DNA of 64,000 nucleotides from Hyphomicrobiales bacterium. Its GTDB lineage: Bacteria; Pseudomonadota; Alphaproteobacteria; Rhizobiales; Xanthobacteraceae. The DNA lies in the NCBI GenBank assembly GCA_017305665.1, contig JAFKKH010000011.1, forward strand, positions 124,001-188,000, in the 5' to 3' direction. Within the stretch, counting starts at the first letter, position 1. The number at the start of each line of letters is the position of its first letter. The notes beneath the pieces were generated by a model. The model ran no database searches and had not been told where the DNA came from. It was given only the letters and a program-made list of their open reading frames with translations. Shown here one piece after another: positions 52,159 to 60,630 of this stretch. Position numbers and translations under genes: made by a program.

Positions 52159-52629
52159 ATGACCTCAAAATCCGTAATTCCGGTTGGTACAGAGCATGCC
52201 ATAACCCGCCGCAGTGCCAATCCGATCTCGTTCTTGCAACACGAAATTGACCGCCTGTTCGACGGCGTCTCTCGCGGTATCTCGGGCTTCAATATGACCA
52301 ACATGCCCAGCATGGATATCAGCGAGACCGATAAAACCCTCGAAATCACAGCGGAACTTCCGGGGCTTGAGAAGAAGGATGTCGAGCTCAATGTCGCCGA
52401 CAACCTTCTGACCATTCGCGGAGAGAAGAAGAACGAACGCGAAGAAAAGAACAAGGATTATCACCTTGTCGAGCGCAACTACGGTTCGTTCTCACGAACC
52501 GTCGAGCTGCCCTCCAATGTCAAGGTCGAAGACATCACTGCCGAAATGGCTAATGGCGTGTTGAAGGTCACCGTGCAAAAGCCAGTGTCGAAGCAGGTGA
52601 AGCAGATCGAAATCAAGACTGCAGCATGA
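52159..52629 (+). CDS. Hsp20 small heat-shock protein
   Basis: 156 residues. N-terminal arm (RRSANPISFLQHEIDRLFDG), alpha-crystallin domain about 48-140 (MDISETDKTLEITAELPGLE, YHLVERNYGSFSRTVELPSN, MANGVLKVTVQKPVS) and short tail KQIEIKTAA. ATP-independent chaperone that holds unfolded proteins in the cytoplasm. Followed by a hairpin at 52642. Confidence 0.93.
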   Translation: MTSKSVIPVGTEHAITRRSANPISFLQHEIDRLFDGVSRGISGFNMTNMPSMDISETDKTLEITAELPGLEKKDVELNVADNLLTIRGEKKNEREEKNKDYHLVERNYGSFSRTVELPSNVKVEDITAEMANGVLKVTVQKPVSKQVKQIEIKTAA

Positions 52630-52641
52630 AAGATTCAAAAC

Positions 52642-52666
52642 GGGCGCTGAGAGAGTCGCAGCGCCC
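52642..52666 (+). terminator. hairpin after hsp20
   Basis: GGGCGCTG and CAGCGCCC pair around AGAGAGTCG, followed by TACCCTTTC. Confidence 0.6.
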
Positions 52667-52696
52667 TACCCTTTCACACGAACAGGATATTGTCCG

Positions 52697-53425
52697 ATGC
52701 GCGCGCACCATATCATGACCCGGCCGGTCGTTACCGTCCTTCCTGATTCCACTATCCTCCAAGCTGCAAACCTCATGCTGCAGCGACACATCAGCGGACT
52801 TCCGGTTGTCGACGCCACCGGGAAACTGGTTGGCATCGTCTCGGAGGGCGATTTCATCCGCCGCAGCGAGATCGGAACTCAGCGCAAACATAGCCGGTGG
52901 CTTAAATTTCTGCTTGGTGCGAGCGAAGCGGCGCCCGATTTTGTTCGTGAAAATGGCCGTCGGATATCTGAAGTCATGACCAGAGATCCGCTGACCATCA
53001 CTGAAGATTCGACCATTGAGGAAATCGTAGACTTAATGGAGAAGAACGGAGTCAAACGGCTGCCTGTGATGCGCGGTGAAAAGCTTGTGGGTATCGTATC
53101 GCGCGCTAATCTGCTGCAGGCGGTCGCGAGCCTGGCCCGCGAAATTCCTGACCCGACCGCCGATGACGATCACATTCGCAGCCGAATCATCAATATATTG
53201 GAGAAAAGCGACTGGTGTCCGTTTGGACTTAACGTTGTGGTGCGCGACGGCATCGTTCACCTCAGTGGCATTATCACGGAAGAGCGTTCCCGTCAGGCCA
53301 TATCCGTGGCCGCCGAGAATGTATCGGGTGTCAAGAAAGTACATGACCATCTGTGCTGGGTCGAACCCATGTCCGGAATGTACTTGGAATCGCCGGAAGA
53401 TAGCGAGATGGCGAAGGCTGGCTAA
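52697..53425 (+). CDS. CBS-CBS-BON protein
   Basis: 242 residues. CBS pair about 1-155: HHIMTRPVVTVLPDSTILQA, HISGLPVVDATGKLVGIVSE, then VMTRDPLTITEDSTIEEIVD and VKRLPVMRGEKLVGIVSRAN. BON domain from about 165: FGLNVVVRDGIVHLSGIITE, AAENVSGVKKVHDHL. CBS pairs sense adenine nucleotides; BON binds membranes. Probably a stress sensor or envelope protein; exact function unknown. Confidence 0.9.
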   Translation: MRAHHIMTRPVVTVLPDSTILQAANLMLQRHISGLPVVDATGKLVGIVSEGDFIRRSEIGTQRKHSRWLKFLLGASEAAPDFVRENGRRISEVMTRDPLTITEDSTIEEIVDLMEKNGVKRLPVMRGEKLVGIVSRANLLQAVASLAREIPDPTADDDHIRSRIINILEKSDWCPFGLNVVVRDGIVHLSGIITEERSRQAISVAAENVSGVKKVHDHLCWVEPMSGMYLESPEDSEMAKAG

Positions 53426-53439
53426 AGCCTTTTCGTCCT

Positions 53440-53865
53440 CTACTTGCGAGCGGTAGCGGCCAGCGCTTTCATAACGTCTTCCCGCGCGATGATTCCTACT
53501 AGCCGCTGCTCGGAATTCAGCACGGGAATGCTCTTCATGCGATGACCGACCATGAGCTCAAGCACTCGCGTCAGTTTCGTCCCAGGATCAACATAGATGA
53601 ATTCGGAGATCATGACATCCGCAACGCGACGTGACAACAGAGCATCATAACTCGGAACCATTCGACTTGGAGTGAATGCAAAGCATTTCAGAAAATCGAA
53701 CTTGGTTACCAAACCAACGATTTCGTCATCATCGCGAACGGGAAAGCAGTTGAAATCGACCTTATCGAACATTTTCTGGAGTTCTCGCATGGTGGTGTCG
53801 CGCGTCACCGTTCGGACGGTTTGTGTCATGTAGTCGCCGACGTTCGCTTCAAGAAATCTATGCAT
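53440..53865 (-). CDS. CBS-domain pair protein
   Basis: 141 residues with two CBS motifs: VGDYMTQTVRTVTRDTTMRE ... FNCFPVRDDDEIVGLVTKFD, and VADVMISEFIYVDPGTKLTR ... MKSIPVLNSEQRLVGIIARE. Free-standing CBS proteins act as energy-state switches on partners. TAAGAGGGAATTGCC gives a good start. It lies 26 bases downstream of the universal stress gene on the same strand. Confidence 0.9.
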   Translation of the reverse strand: MHRFLEANVGDYMTQTVRTVTRDTTMRELQKMFDKVDFNCFPVRDDDEIVGLVTKFDFLKCFAFTPSRMVPSYDALLSRRVADVMISEFIYVDPGTKLTRVLELMVGHRMKSIPVLNSEQRLVGIIAREDVMKALAATARK

Positions 53866-53891
53866 GGCAATTCCCTCTTAGAGCAGCCTCG

Positions 53892-54725
53892 TCAACGGGA
53901 CAGAAATGTACATCGAGAGGGCTTCTTAGCCAGATGACGGGTAACTCCACCGAAAGCCCATTCGCGAAATCGCGAATGGCCATAAGCGCCTGCGATCACG
54001 ACGCCGGCGCCAACGTCGGCGGCCATTCTGTCAAGCTGTTCCCCAACAGGAGTGACAGTATCAGCTCGGGGAGTAACGATGTTTGCCAAGATGCCGTGGC
54101 AACCTAACCATCCGGCGACGTCTTCAATATGCGAGAGCGCTGCGGCAGGCCCGATATCCTCCTCGGGCATTTCTACAACCGTGACCTCCTTTGCCGCAGC
54201 GAGGATCGGCAACGCATCCAACACGGCCCTGCGTGCCTCCCGAACGTCTTTCCAAGCTACTAGGATATTCCTGAGATCAAGCCATTGAACAGCAGGCGGC
54301 ACGACAATGAGGGGGCGGCCCGCCTGCATCACGAGATCGCTCGCATCTGCAGCTACGTAGGGGTCGACAAAAACCTCGGAACGCGCGCCAACAACGAGGA
54401 CATCGGCGGCTCTGCTCTGCTGCATGACGTAGGGGATCGGAAGGGTCAAGGCCGAACGCCACTCCACGGATTTCGTGCGTTTCGACGCTATTGCTCGAAA
54501 TTCGGCTTCGAGTTCGGACAACCGTCTTTGGATCGCCTTACTCTCCTCATCGAGAATCTTCTGCGCATACTCACCTTCGGCAAAATACAAGGCCGGTTTG
54601 ATATCCGACGCGGCAATGCCGACAAGGCGTGCTTCAAAGCGCTCGGCAAGATCGCCAGCTACCGCAAGGCAGGCATCATTCGGCCGGTCCAGCGACAGAC
54701 TTACCATCACGGATTTGTAGTTCAT
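53892..54725 (-). CDS. universal stress protein (tandem UspA)
   Basis: 277 residues, two UspA domains. First begins MNYKSVMVSLSLDRPNDACL; second DLRNILVAWKDVREARRAVL, ending VVIAGAYGHSRFREWAFGGV, a GHSR-type nucleotide-binding loop. Start at 54725 chosen from the domain start; the in-frame extension is not believed. Likely induced under low oxygen via the box at 54805. Confidence 0.87.
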   Translation of the reverse strand: MNYKSVMVSLSLDRPNDACLAVAGDLAERFEARLVGIAASDIKPALYFAEGEYAQKILDEESKAIQRRLSELEAEFRAIASKRTKSVEWRSALTLPIPYVMQQSRAADVLVVGARSEVFVDPYVAADASDLVMQAGRPLIVVPPAVQWLDLRNILVAWKDVREARRAVLDALPILAAAKEVTVVEMPEEDIGPAAALSHIEDVAGWLGCHGILANIVTPRADTVTPVGEQLDRMAADVGAGVVIAGAYGHSRFREWAFGGVTRHLAKKPSRCTFLSR

Positions 54726-54804
54726 GTCCTGCTCCGCGCTCTGGACCCTATGCATAGGGCCCTATTATGCTGAAACATTCTAGGCGGCGACTCGCGGATC
54801 GATC

Positions 54805-54818
54805 CTGACCTAGATCAA
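54805..54818 (-). promoter_or_regulatory. FixK/FNR-type site between usp and fixL
   Basis: CTGACCTAGATCAA, one mismatch, 79 bases before the universal stress gene and 159 before fixL. Could serve either gene. Confidence 0.5.
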
Positions 54819-54977
54819 GCAAGCTCCCTTTGCCGACCCCAAATTTTGAATATGCGGTCAGTGTAACCTTCCTCATTTTCTTTGTTTTCAACGCGATACG
54901 CGCTATTGATTGCCGTCATGTGCACGAATCCACGCCAGCCGCGGCGGTCAGCGTGTGCGTAGCGCCCAAGGCAGAAC

Positions 54978-56519
54978 ATGATCGACATCGACCGACCATT
55001 TCTCACTCTGGATCCGTTCGATCAGAATATACGGGCTGGCATCGAAGGATCTGGTGTCGGTACTTGGGATTTCGAGTTCTCAACTCGCGCGTTAAGATGG
55101 TCTAACACGACCCGAAAACTCTTCGGCGTCGCGCCGGACGCATCGATCGATTTCGATCTATTCCTCTCCCTTCTAGATTCGGACGATCGAGATCGCACGA
55201 CGAGAGCCGTCGAAGCGTCAATCAACACCGGGTGTAATTTTGATCTTCAATACCGGGTCCTCAAGCACTTGGACGCAGGTCACTGGGTGAGGACTCTCGG
55301 AGCCGTCGTCAATGGCTCTGACGGCAAGGCGGCCAGGCTAAGCGGAATTGTGATCAATATCGATCATCAGAAGCGTCTCGAGGAGGCGCTGCGAATCCGC
55401 GAAAGGCACTTTCGCTCGGTCTTGGAGACCATTCCCGATGCGATGGTCGTGATCAATGAACACGGTATCATTCAGTTCTTCAGCAGTGCCGCGGAGCGGC
55501 AGTTCGGTTACACCGCACCCGAAGTGATCGGAAGAAATGTCAGTTTACTGATGCCCGAGCCAGACCGCAGCCGCCACGACGATTACATCACTCGCTATTT
55601 GGCTACAGGCGAGCGGCGCATCATCGGGATCGGCCGCATCGTGACCGGCATGCGCAAGGACGGAACCACGTTCCCGATGTACCTCACGATTGGCGAGATG
55701 GAATCGGAGGGGCGCCCGTATTTTACAGGCTTCGTCCGCGACCTGACCGAACAGCAACAGACGCAGGCCAGACTACAAGAACTGCAGTCCGAGCTGGTCC
55801 ATGTCTCGCGGCTCACCGCGATGGGCGAGATGGCATCGGCTCTTGCCCATGAACTCAATCAGCCGCTCTCAGCCATCAGTAATTATATGAAGGGGTCGCG
55901 CCGTCTGCTGGCGACCAGCACCGATATCAACGCGCCGAAGATCGAAGCGGCTCTCGATCGCGCAGCGGAGCAGGCCATTCGCGCCGGCGACATTATAAGG
56001 CGGTTGCGAACTTTCGTCGCGCGGGACGATTCAGAGAAGCGCATCGAAAGTATCTCCAAGTTGCTCGAAGAAGCCGGCGCGCTCGGGTTAACCGGAGCCC
56101 GCGAACAAGGAGTGGTTCTGCGCTTCAACCTCGATCCCGCTTGCGATCTCGTGCTTGCGGACCGCGTGCAAATTCAGCAAGTCTTGGTCAACCTTTTCCG
56201 GAATGCCCTGGAATCGATGACCGCATCAACGCACCGCGAACTGATTGCATTAAATTGTCGAGCTGCAGATGATATGGTTGAAATCGTCATCTCGGATACC
56301 GGGCATGGGTTTAGCGAAGAGGCTTATGCGAACCTGTTTCAGCCGTTTTTCACGACCAAGGAAAACGGCATGGGGGTCGGTCTTTCGATTAGCCGGACGA
56401 TCATCGAATCTCACGGCGGCAGAATGTGGGCTGAAATCAATCAAGCCGGCGGCGCTACATTTCATTTCACTTTACCTGCCGCGACAGCAAAGGATATAGG
56501 CGATGTCGCAGAGCGCTAA
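54978..56519 (+). CDS. fixL: oxygen-sensing histidine kinase FixL
   Basis: 513 residues. PAS-A about 18-130 (GSGVGTWDFEFSTRALRWSN), heme PAS about 140-260: IPDAMVVINEHGIIQFFSSA, then RSRHDDYITR with His200 as heme ligand and RRIIGIGRIVTGMRKDGTTF with Arg220, the same numbers as in B. diazoefficiens FixL. Position 214 is Arg where that FixL has His. Kinase: His291 in SALAHELNQPLSAISNY, catalytic ATPase with SDTGHGFSE and TTKENGMGVGLSISRT. Autophosphorylates when oxygen leaves the heme and then phosphorylates FixJ. No membrane helices: a soluble FixL. Its end overlaps fixJ by 17 bases. Confidence 0.96.
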   Translation: MIDIDRPFLTLDPFDQNIRAGIEGSGVGTWDFEFSTRALRWSNTTRKLFGVAPDASIDFDLFLSLLDSDDRDRTTRAVEASINTGCNFDLQYRVLKHLDAGHWVRTLGAVVNGSDGKAARLSGIVINIDHQKRLEEALRIRERHFRSVLETIPDAMVVINEHGIIQFFSSAAERQFGYTAPEVIGRNVSLLMPEPDRSRHDDYITRYLATGERRIIGIGRIVTGMRKDGTTFPMYLTIGEMESEGRPYFTGFVRDLTEQQQTQARLQELQSELVHVSRLTAMGEMASALAHELNQPLSAISNYMKGSRRLLATSTDINAPKIEAALDRAAEQAIRAGDIIRRLRTFVARDDSEKRIESISKLLEEAGALGLTGAREQGVVLRFNLDPACDLVLADRVQIQQVLVNLFRNALESMTASTHRELIALNCRAADDMVEIVISDTGHGFSEEAYANLFQPFFTTKENGMGVGLSISRTIIESHGGRMWAEINQAGGATFHFTLPAATAKDIGDVAER

Positions 56520-57126
56520 AGTCTATATCATTGACGATGATCCAGCGATGCGCGACTCTTTGGATTTCCTGCTTGGATCGGCTGGATTTACTACCCGCCT
56601 TTTCGAGTGTGCTCCGGATTTTTTGCAGGAGCTTCCGCAACTAGAGTTCGGCTGCGTGGTTACTGATATTCGCATGCCAAACATGGATGGCATCGAATTG
56701 CTGCGCAAGTTGAATTCTGTTTCGGGTTCTCCCAAACTTCCAGTCATCGTGATGACCGGTCACGGCGACGTTCCCCTCGCGGTAGAAGCCATGAAGCTTG
56801 GCGCCCTCGATTTTCTCGAAAAACCTTTTAACGATGAGCGGCTCCTTAGCATGATTGAGGTTGCTCTTTCCCAGAACGAAAGCGATTCCAAAGCTGACGC
56901 ACTCGTGACGGAGTTGGTCGCGCGCGCTGCTTCCCTCACCCAGCGAGAACGTCAAGTGATGCAGGGCTTAGTGACTGGGCAGTCGAACAAGACGATCGCA
57001 AGAGAGCATGACATCAGTCCACGCACCGTTGAAGTTTATCGGGCCAATGTGATGACCAAGATGCAGGCTGGTAATCTGTCGGAATTGGTCAGGTTTGCGC
57101 TCCGCGCGGGCGTCCTCAAGGATTGA
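56503..57126 (+). CDS. fixJ: response regulator FixJ
   Basis: 207 residues. Receiver domain with DDD (11-13), phosphorylated Asp55 in VVTDIRMPNMDG, Thr in MTGHGDVPLAVEAMKLGA and Lys in FLEKPFND; LuxR-type DNA-binding domain with LTQRERQVMQGLVTGQSNKTIA and ISPRTVEVYRANVMTKM. Phosphorylated FixJ activates fixK. Overlaps fixL, so translationally linked. Confidence 0.96.
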   Translation: MSQSAKVYIIDDDPAMRDSLDFLLGSAGFTTRLFECAPDFLQELPQLEFGCVVTDIRMPNMDGIELLRKLNSVSGSPKLPVIVMTGHGDVPLAVEAMKLGALDFLEKPFNDERLLSMIEVALSQNESDSKADALVTELVARAASLTQRERQVMQGLVTGQSNKTIAREHDISPRTVEVYRANVMTKMQAGNLSELVRFALRAGVLKD

Positions 57127-57168
57127 GCCTGATCAATTCGGTTGGGGGAAAGCTGGTTATTCTTTGTA

Positions 57169-57606
57169 ATGGCAAATATTCCTCCGAACCGATCCAGTGC
57201 CCCTCAAATACACCCGATGATTTACGTCATCGATGATGACGTAGCAGTCCTCAAATCGCTGCGATTTCTTCTCGAAACCGAGGGATTTGATGTGCGAGCG
57301 TTCAGCAGCGGATTAGCATTGCTTGAGTCCTCGCTTCTTCACGACGCTGATTGTCTTGTCTTGGACTATAAGATGGTTGGAATCGACGGGTTGGAACTCT
57401 CCAGCAGGCTAAGGGGGCTGGGTATCGACACGCCAATCATTCTCATTACAGGTCATCCGGACGCCAATATCCGGACAAAAGCGAGCTTCGCAGGGGTAGG
57501 CCAAGTAGTTCTGAAGCCCGATCTCCAGGACAATTTGGTAGAGTGCGTTCGAAATGCCATCGATTCGCACATGCGGCCGCCGGAAGGAGGCAACCCGCCT
57601 CCGTAG
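57169..57606 (+). CDS. receiver-only response regulator
   Basis: 145 residues: MIYVIDDDVAVLKSLRFLLE, phosphate-accepting Asp in CLVLDYKMVGIDGLELSSRL, ILITGHPDANIRTKA, VVLKPDLQDNLVECV. No output domain. It sits between fixJ and fixK, the same place as a receiver protein in B. diazoefficiens, where its role is not settled; it could take phosphate from FixL and damp the signal (inference). ATG at 57169 used; the upstream TTG is not needed. Confidence 0.9.
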   Translation: MANIPPNRSSAPQIHPMIYVIDDDVAVLKSLRFLLETEGFDVRAFSSGLALLESSLLHDADCLVLDYKMVGIDGLELSSRLRGLGIDTPIILITGHPDANIRTKASFAGVGQVVLKPDLQDNLVECVRNAIDSHMRPPEGGNPPP

Positions 57607-57702
57607 AGGCCCTTAGGGGACCCCACCTAAGCTATCGACCGGAATATTTCGGCATCTGTATTCCGGGTACATGAGGCCATCCCGCATCAAGGAGATGGCG
57701 AT

Positions 57703-58398
57703 ATGCTTACGCAGACGGTCACCACATCTGCATCCCGGATTTCCTCCACACCGCGCACTGCAACCGTAGAGTCGGCCGATGCTTTCGGGGTCATCGCTCG
57801 CTGCTCGGGGGCGGTCGCGAGCGAGTTTTCTTACAAGAAGGATGAGGAAATTTACGGAGAGGGCGAGCCTTCCGAATACCTCTATCAGGTGATCCGCGGT
57901 GCAGTCCGCACATACAAGCTGCTGAACGACGGAAGACGCCAGATTGGAGCGTTTCACTTACCGGGTGATGTATTCGGACTTGATCCCGATTCGGTTCATC
58001 GCCTGACTGCCGAAGCGATTTCCGACACCACGGTGCGCCTGTTAAAGCGGCGCAGTCTCGAAGCGGCAGCGGGATCAAACGCGCAAGTTTCCCGCAATCT
58101 ATGGACCATGACCGCAGGCGACTTACGGCATGCAGAAGACCACATGCTGCTTCTCGGCCGCAAGACGGCAATGGAGCGCGTTGCCACCTTCCTCTTAGAA
58201 ATGGATCGTCGGCTCGCCAAGGCCGGCATGATGGCTCTCCCCATGTGCCGCCGTGATATCGGGGACTATCTAGGACTTACCTTGGAAACAGTCTCTCGCG
58301 CGCTATCACAACTCAGCGACCAGGGCGTCTTGATATTTTCGAGTGCCCGTCAAATCGTACTTCGCAATCGGCAACAACTGACGGCCATGGACGCATAA
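57703..58398 (+). CDS. fixK: FixK2-type Crp/Fnr activator
   Basis: 231 residues. Sensor beta-roll (IYGEGEPSEYLYQVIRGAVR, GAFHLPGDVFGLDPDSVHR), long dimer helix, and helix-turn-helix RRDIGDYLGLTLETVSRALS, whose E-xx-SR reads TTGA half-sites. There is no N-terminal iron-sulfur Cys set as in Fnr, so it does not sense O2 itself. Cys182 in LPMCRRDIGDY matches the redox-sensitive Cys183 of B. diazoefficiens FixK2. It is the likely reader of the TTGA-N6-TCAA sites across the window. Confidence 0.94.
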   Translation: MLTQTVTTSASRISSTPRTATVESADAFGVIARCSGAVASEFSYKKDEEIYGEGEPSEYLYQVIRGAVRTYKLLNDGRRQIGAFHLPGDVFGLDPDSVHRLTAEAISDTTVRLLKRRSLEAAAGSNAQVSRNLWTMTAGDLRHAEDHMLLLGRKTAMERVATFLLEMDRRLAKAGMMALPMCRRDIGDYLGLTLETVSRALSQLSDQGVLIFSSARQIVLRNRQQLTAMDA

Positions 58399-58403
58399 AG
58401 CCC

Positions 58404-58422
58404 TTCGGCCAAGCAGGCCGAA
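58404..58422 (+). terminator. hairpin after fixK
   Basis: TTCGGCC and GGCCGAA around AAGCA, 6 bases after the fixK stop; no strong T run. Confidence 0.4.
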
Positions 58423-58455
58423 TAGCTGCCAACTTCCGCGATGAAGGAGTGCAGA

Positions 58456-58716
58456 ATGAACAATTACCGAGTGTCTTTCTACCAGGATGTACTGAACTCG
58501 GCCGGCCATCGCTTCAAGTGTCTTCAACGCCAGGTCGACGTTCAATCCGACGGACCGTCTCGGGCACTTGTTCTGGCTGAGCGATTGATTGATGATGAAC
58601 GGCTGAACGTTGACTGCATTGAGGTCGTACGATTGGCAGGCGTACCGTCCTCCACCGAGCATACATCAAATCATCTGACGCCTCCTTGCAAGCACATCTG
58701 GAATCGCACACCGTGA
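58456..58716 (+). CDS. small conserved-looking hypothetical protein
   Basis: 86 residues: MNNYRVSFYQDVLNSAGHRF, KCLQRQVDVQSDGPSRALVL, ERLNVDCIEVVRL. The YRVSF...GHxFKCLQR pattern is known to me from rhizobial small proteins without known function. GAAGGAGTGCAG is a strong ribosome site. The C-terminal 20 residues look unstructured. Confidence 0.65.
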   Translation: MNNYRVSFYQDVLNSAGHRFKCLQRQVDVQSDGPSRALVLAERLIDDERLNVDCIEVVRLAGVPSSTEHTSNHLTPPCKHIWNRTP

Positions 58717-58755
58717 GTTAGCATGGGCCAGTTCTGCTTGGTTCGACAGGAATGC

Positions 58756-59229
58756 TCAGGGGCGTCTATCATCATCCGCTGGATCTGAGTGCAGAGGCCA
58801 GAGACGGTTCATCACAAAATACGTAAACGATGTCGACCAAGCGATAAGAAACAGGCCGTTGACGCTTTCAATGCCCGAAATAAGCCGAAACACGCCTGTC
58901 GGATAAACGTCACCAATTCCTAGCGTCGAATAAGACGTTGCCGAGAAATACAGAAAATCGGCGAACTTTTCCTCAACTTGACCCTTCAGCGAACCTAACG
59001 CCGTAAGATCAAGAAGTAGGTAGGAAATCGCGTAGAGCCAGATCTCCACTGTATGCGCGACGAAACAACTCAGAACAACCAGAAGGACCCTAAGACGTAC
59101 GGCAATCTCAAGCACGGGAATCACAATCGATAGAAGCCGCAACGCCTCGTAGTGTATTACGATGCACGACACGACCAAAAGCGTGGAAAGAACGAGAGCC
59201 ATAAGCATAGGAAACGAACCTTCCGCCAT
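58756..59229 (-). CDS. two-helix K+-channel-type protein
   Basis: 157 residues with four hydrophobic segments; the last two are the pore pair. The selectivity filter is TSYSTLGIGDVYPTG (TLGIGD in place of TVGYGD), then SGIESVNGLFLIAWSTSFTY. Small Ion_trans_2 channels of this type are tetrameric K+ channels. N-terminal two helices are extra. Box-like site 76 bases upstream. Confidence 0.85.
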   Translation of the reverse strand: MAEGSFPMLMALVLSTLLVVSCIVIHYEALRLLSIVIPVLEIAVRLRVLLVVLSCFVAHTVEIWLYAISYLLLDLTALGSLKGQVEEKFADFLYFSATSYSTLGIGDVYPTGVFRLISGIESVNGLFLIAWSTSFTYFVMNRLWPLHSDPADDDRRP

Positions 59230-60017
59230 TTACGCGTAACACCTCGCAAAGAGACTTGAGACGCAAAACAGAGAGCGGATAATTGAGTGAGACGCTGGTC
59301 GAGATTTAACGCAAGTCAAATACACAAAGAGCAAATTCAAGCCTTTGCTCTTCTAAGAATACAATCAAATATTTTGCGATGATCTTTGTAGCGCTATGAT
59401 GAGTGGAGCAAGGGTGACTACGGCCCCGTTGCCAAGACTTTACACTGGGTACGGTCCTCTTCATGATCATAGCTTGGACGTTGGGCATTTTCGGCGGCGA
59501 GCTTCCCGAAGAGCAACACAAAAGGCCGGATTGCTGACGCACGTCGAATACCGTGTCGCATTGTCGCGCAGGGGTCGATGATCCTGCTCGCGGCCTTTTC
59601 GATCTATGGCCCGCAGTTGGTATGGCGTTAGCAAGATCATTGCAAATTCGCCGCTATTGACATCATGGGCGGTCGGCGAGGCTGACGCCACGGATTACTC
59701 CGATTGAGTCGTCCTCTGATCAACGGTCGTTTCCGGCACCTTGATCTCGTCCACGGAATGCGCAGGATCTTGACGATATCGTCAGGCGGCTGCCTCACTA
59801 CGAGATGCCTTTCGATTTCGCCGACTGTGTGCCCAGTCAGATCCTTTCCTATCTCGACGAGAACACACGTCGTCACGTCCGCGTCGAAGGCATTCCGCAC
59901 GTCCGCCAATGTTCGCGGGACGCAACGACCACGAGAGCCTTGACCTTATTAGCTCGAACCATGGCGACCGGATCTGATCGTCTTTGCGGCTAAGGGCGCA
60001 GATTCTGAATTCCGAGT
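59230..60017. other. stretch without an intact recognised gene
   Basis: On the minus strand, about 59960-59740, two frames join to give VRANKVKALVVVASRE then LADVRNAFDADVTTCVLVEI and GKDLTGHTVGEIERHLV, which looks like a frameshifted small protein I cannot name. The rest shows no motif. Confidence 0.35.
59306..59319 (-). promoter_or_regulatory. FixK/FNR-like site before channel gene
   Basis: TTAACGCAAGTCAA, one mismatch in the first half-site, 76 bases before the start at 59229. Confidence 0.45.
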
Positions 60018-60191
60018 CTAGCGAGCGGTCACAAAGCTTTGAGTGCTACGGCAGATGGTACACTCGTAAACATGATGTTCGAAGTCCGGCTTGCCTAGCT
60101 CGAGCTCCGTGCAGGAAAAGCGCATCTTGGAGTTGCACTTCACGCACAACGGGTCGATGCCTAGCCCCTGCAGATTGCTCTTCCCCTCCAA
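60018..60191 (-). CDS. small zinc-ribbon-like protein
   Basis: 57-codon frame with LCVKCNSKMRFSC and YECTICRSTQSF, giving a CxxC...CxxC zinc-ribbon pattern around ELELGKPDFEHHV. Start is probably TTG at 60191, without a good ribosome site, so the gene may extend or be decayed. Compare 13903-14112. Confidence 0.4.
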   Translation of the reverse strand: MEGKSNLQGLGIDPLCVKCNSKMRFSCTELELGKPDFEHHVYECTICRSTQSFVTAR

Positions 60192-60214
60192 AGTTTTCTT
60201 CTGAGATCATTTTG

Positions 60215-60532
60215 CTATGTTTTGCTCAGGGATTTTGTCTTGGGAGAATTGTCGGCGAGAAAACGAACTCCAAGCTGCTCTCCATTGCTCCAGACGAGTT
60301 CGCAGCGCCGATATACCGCGCCCGTGGTGGAAAGCACTAAAAAGAAATCCCTTGCGGTCAACTCGTCCACGGGCGGCTTAACCACCAGTTTCGCTCCACC
60401 GAAGGCAACATCCATCATCATACAGTCGCGGCGCCACGTCCCATCAAACCCAACGATCTGAACAGGAATGCCGCTTGAAAACTTGACGCGGCGCGCCTTT
60501 CGTTTGGGAGCGTAAGACAGGTCTGGAGGCAT
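60215..60532 (-). CDS. PilZ domain protein
   Basis: 105 residues covering one PilZ domain: basic RKARRVKFSSGIPVQIV at the start (RxxxR for c-di-GMP phosphates), MMDVAFGGAKLVVKPPV (the D-x-S-x-x-G motif has Ala for Ser), and AVYRRCELVWSNGEQLGVRF. Probably a small c-di-GMP receptor, though the Ser to Ala change may weaken binding. Divergent from the next gene. Confidence 0.8.
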   Translation of the reverse strand: MPPDLSYAPKRKARRVKFSSGIPVQIVGFDGTWRRDCMMMDVAFGGAKLVVKPPVDELTARDFFLVLSTTGAVYRRCELVWSNGEQLGVRFLADNSPKTKSLSKT

Positions 60533-60630
60533 CGCTGGACATGCTTGAGATGAAGGCCACTCATAGCTTCCTTAGTCTCTCAGGAGTTGATTTGGCGCAA
60601 GGTAGCCCTTACCCACATTGGGTAGGAAGC

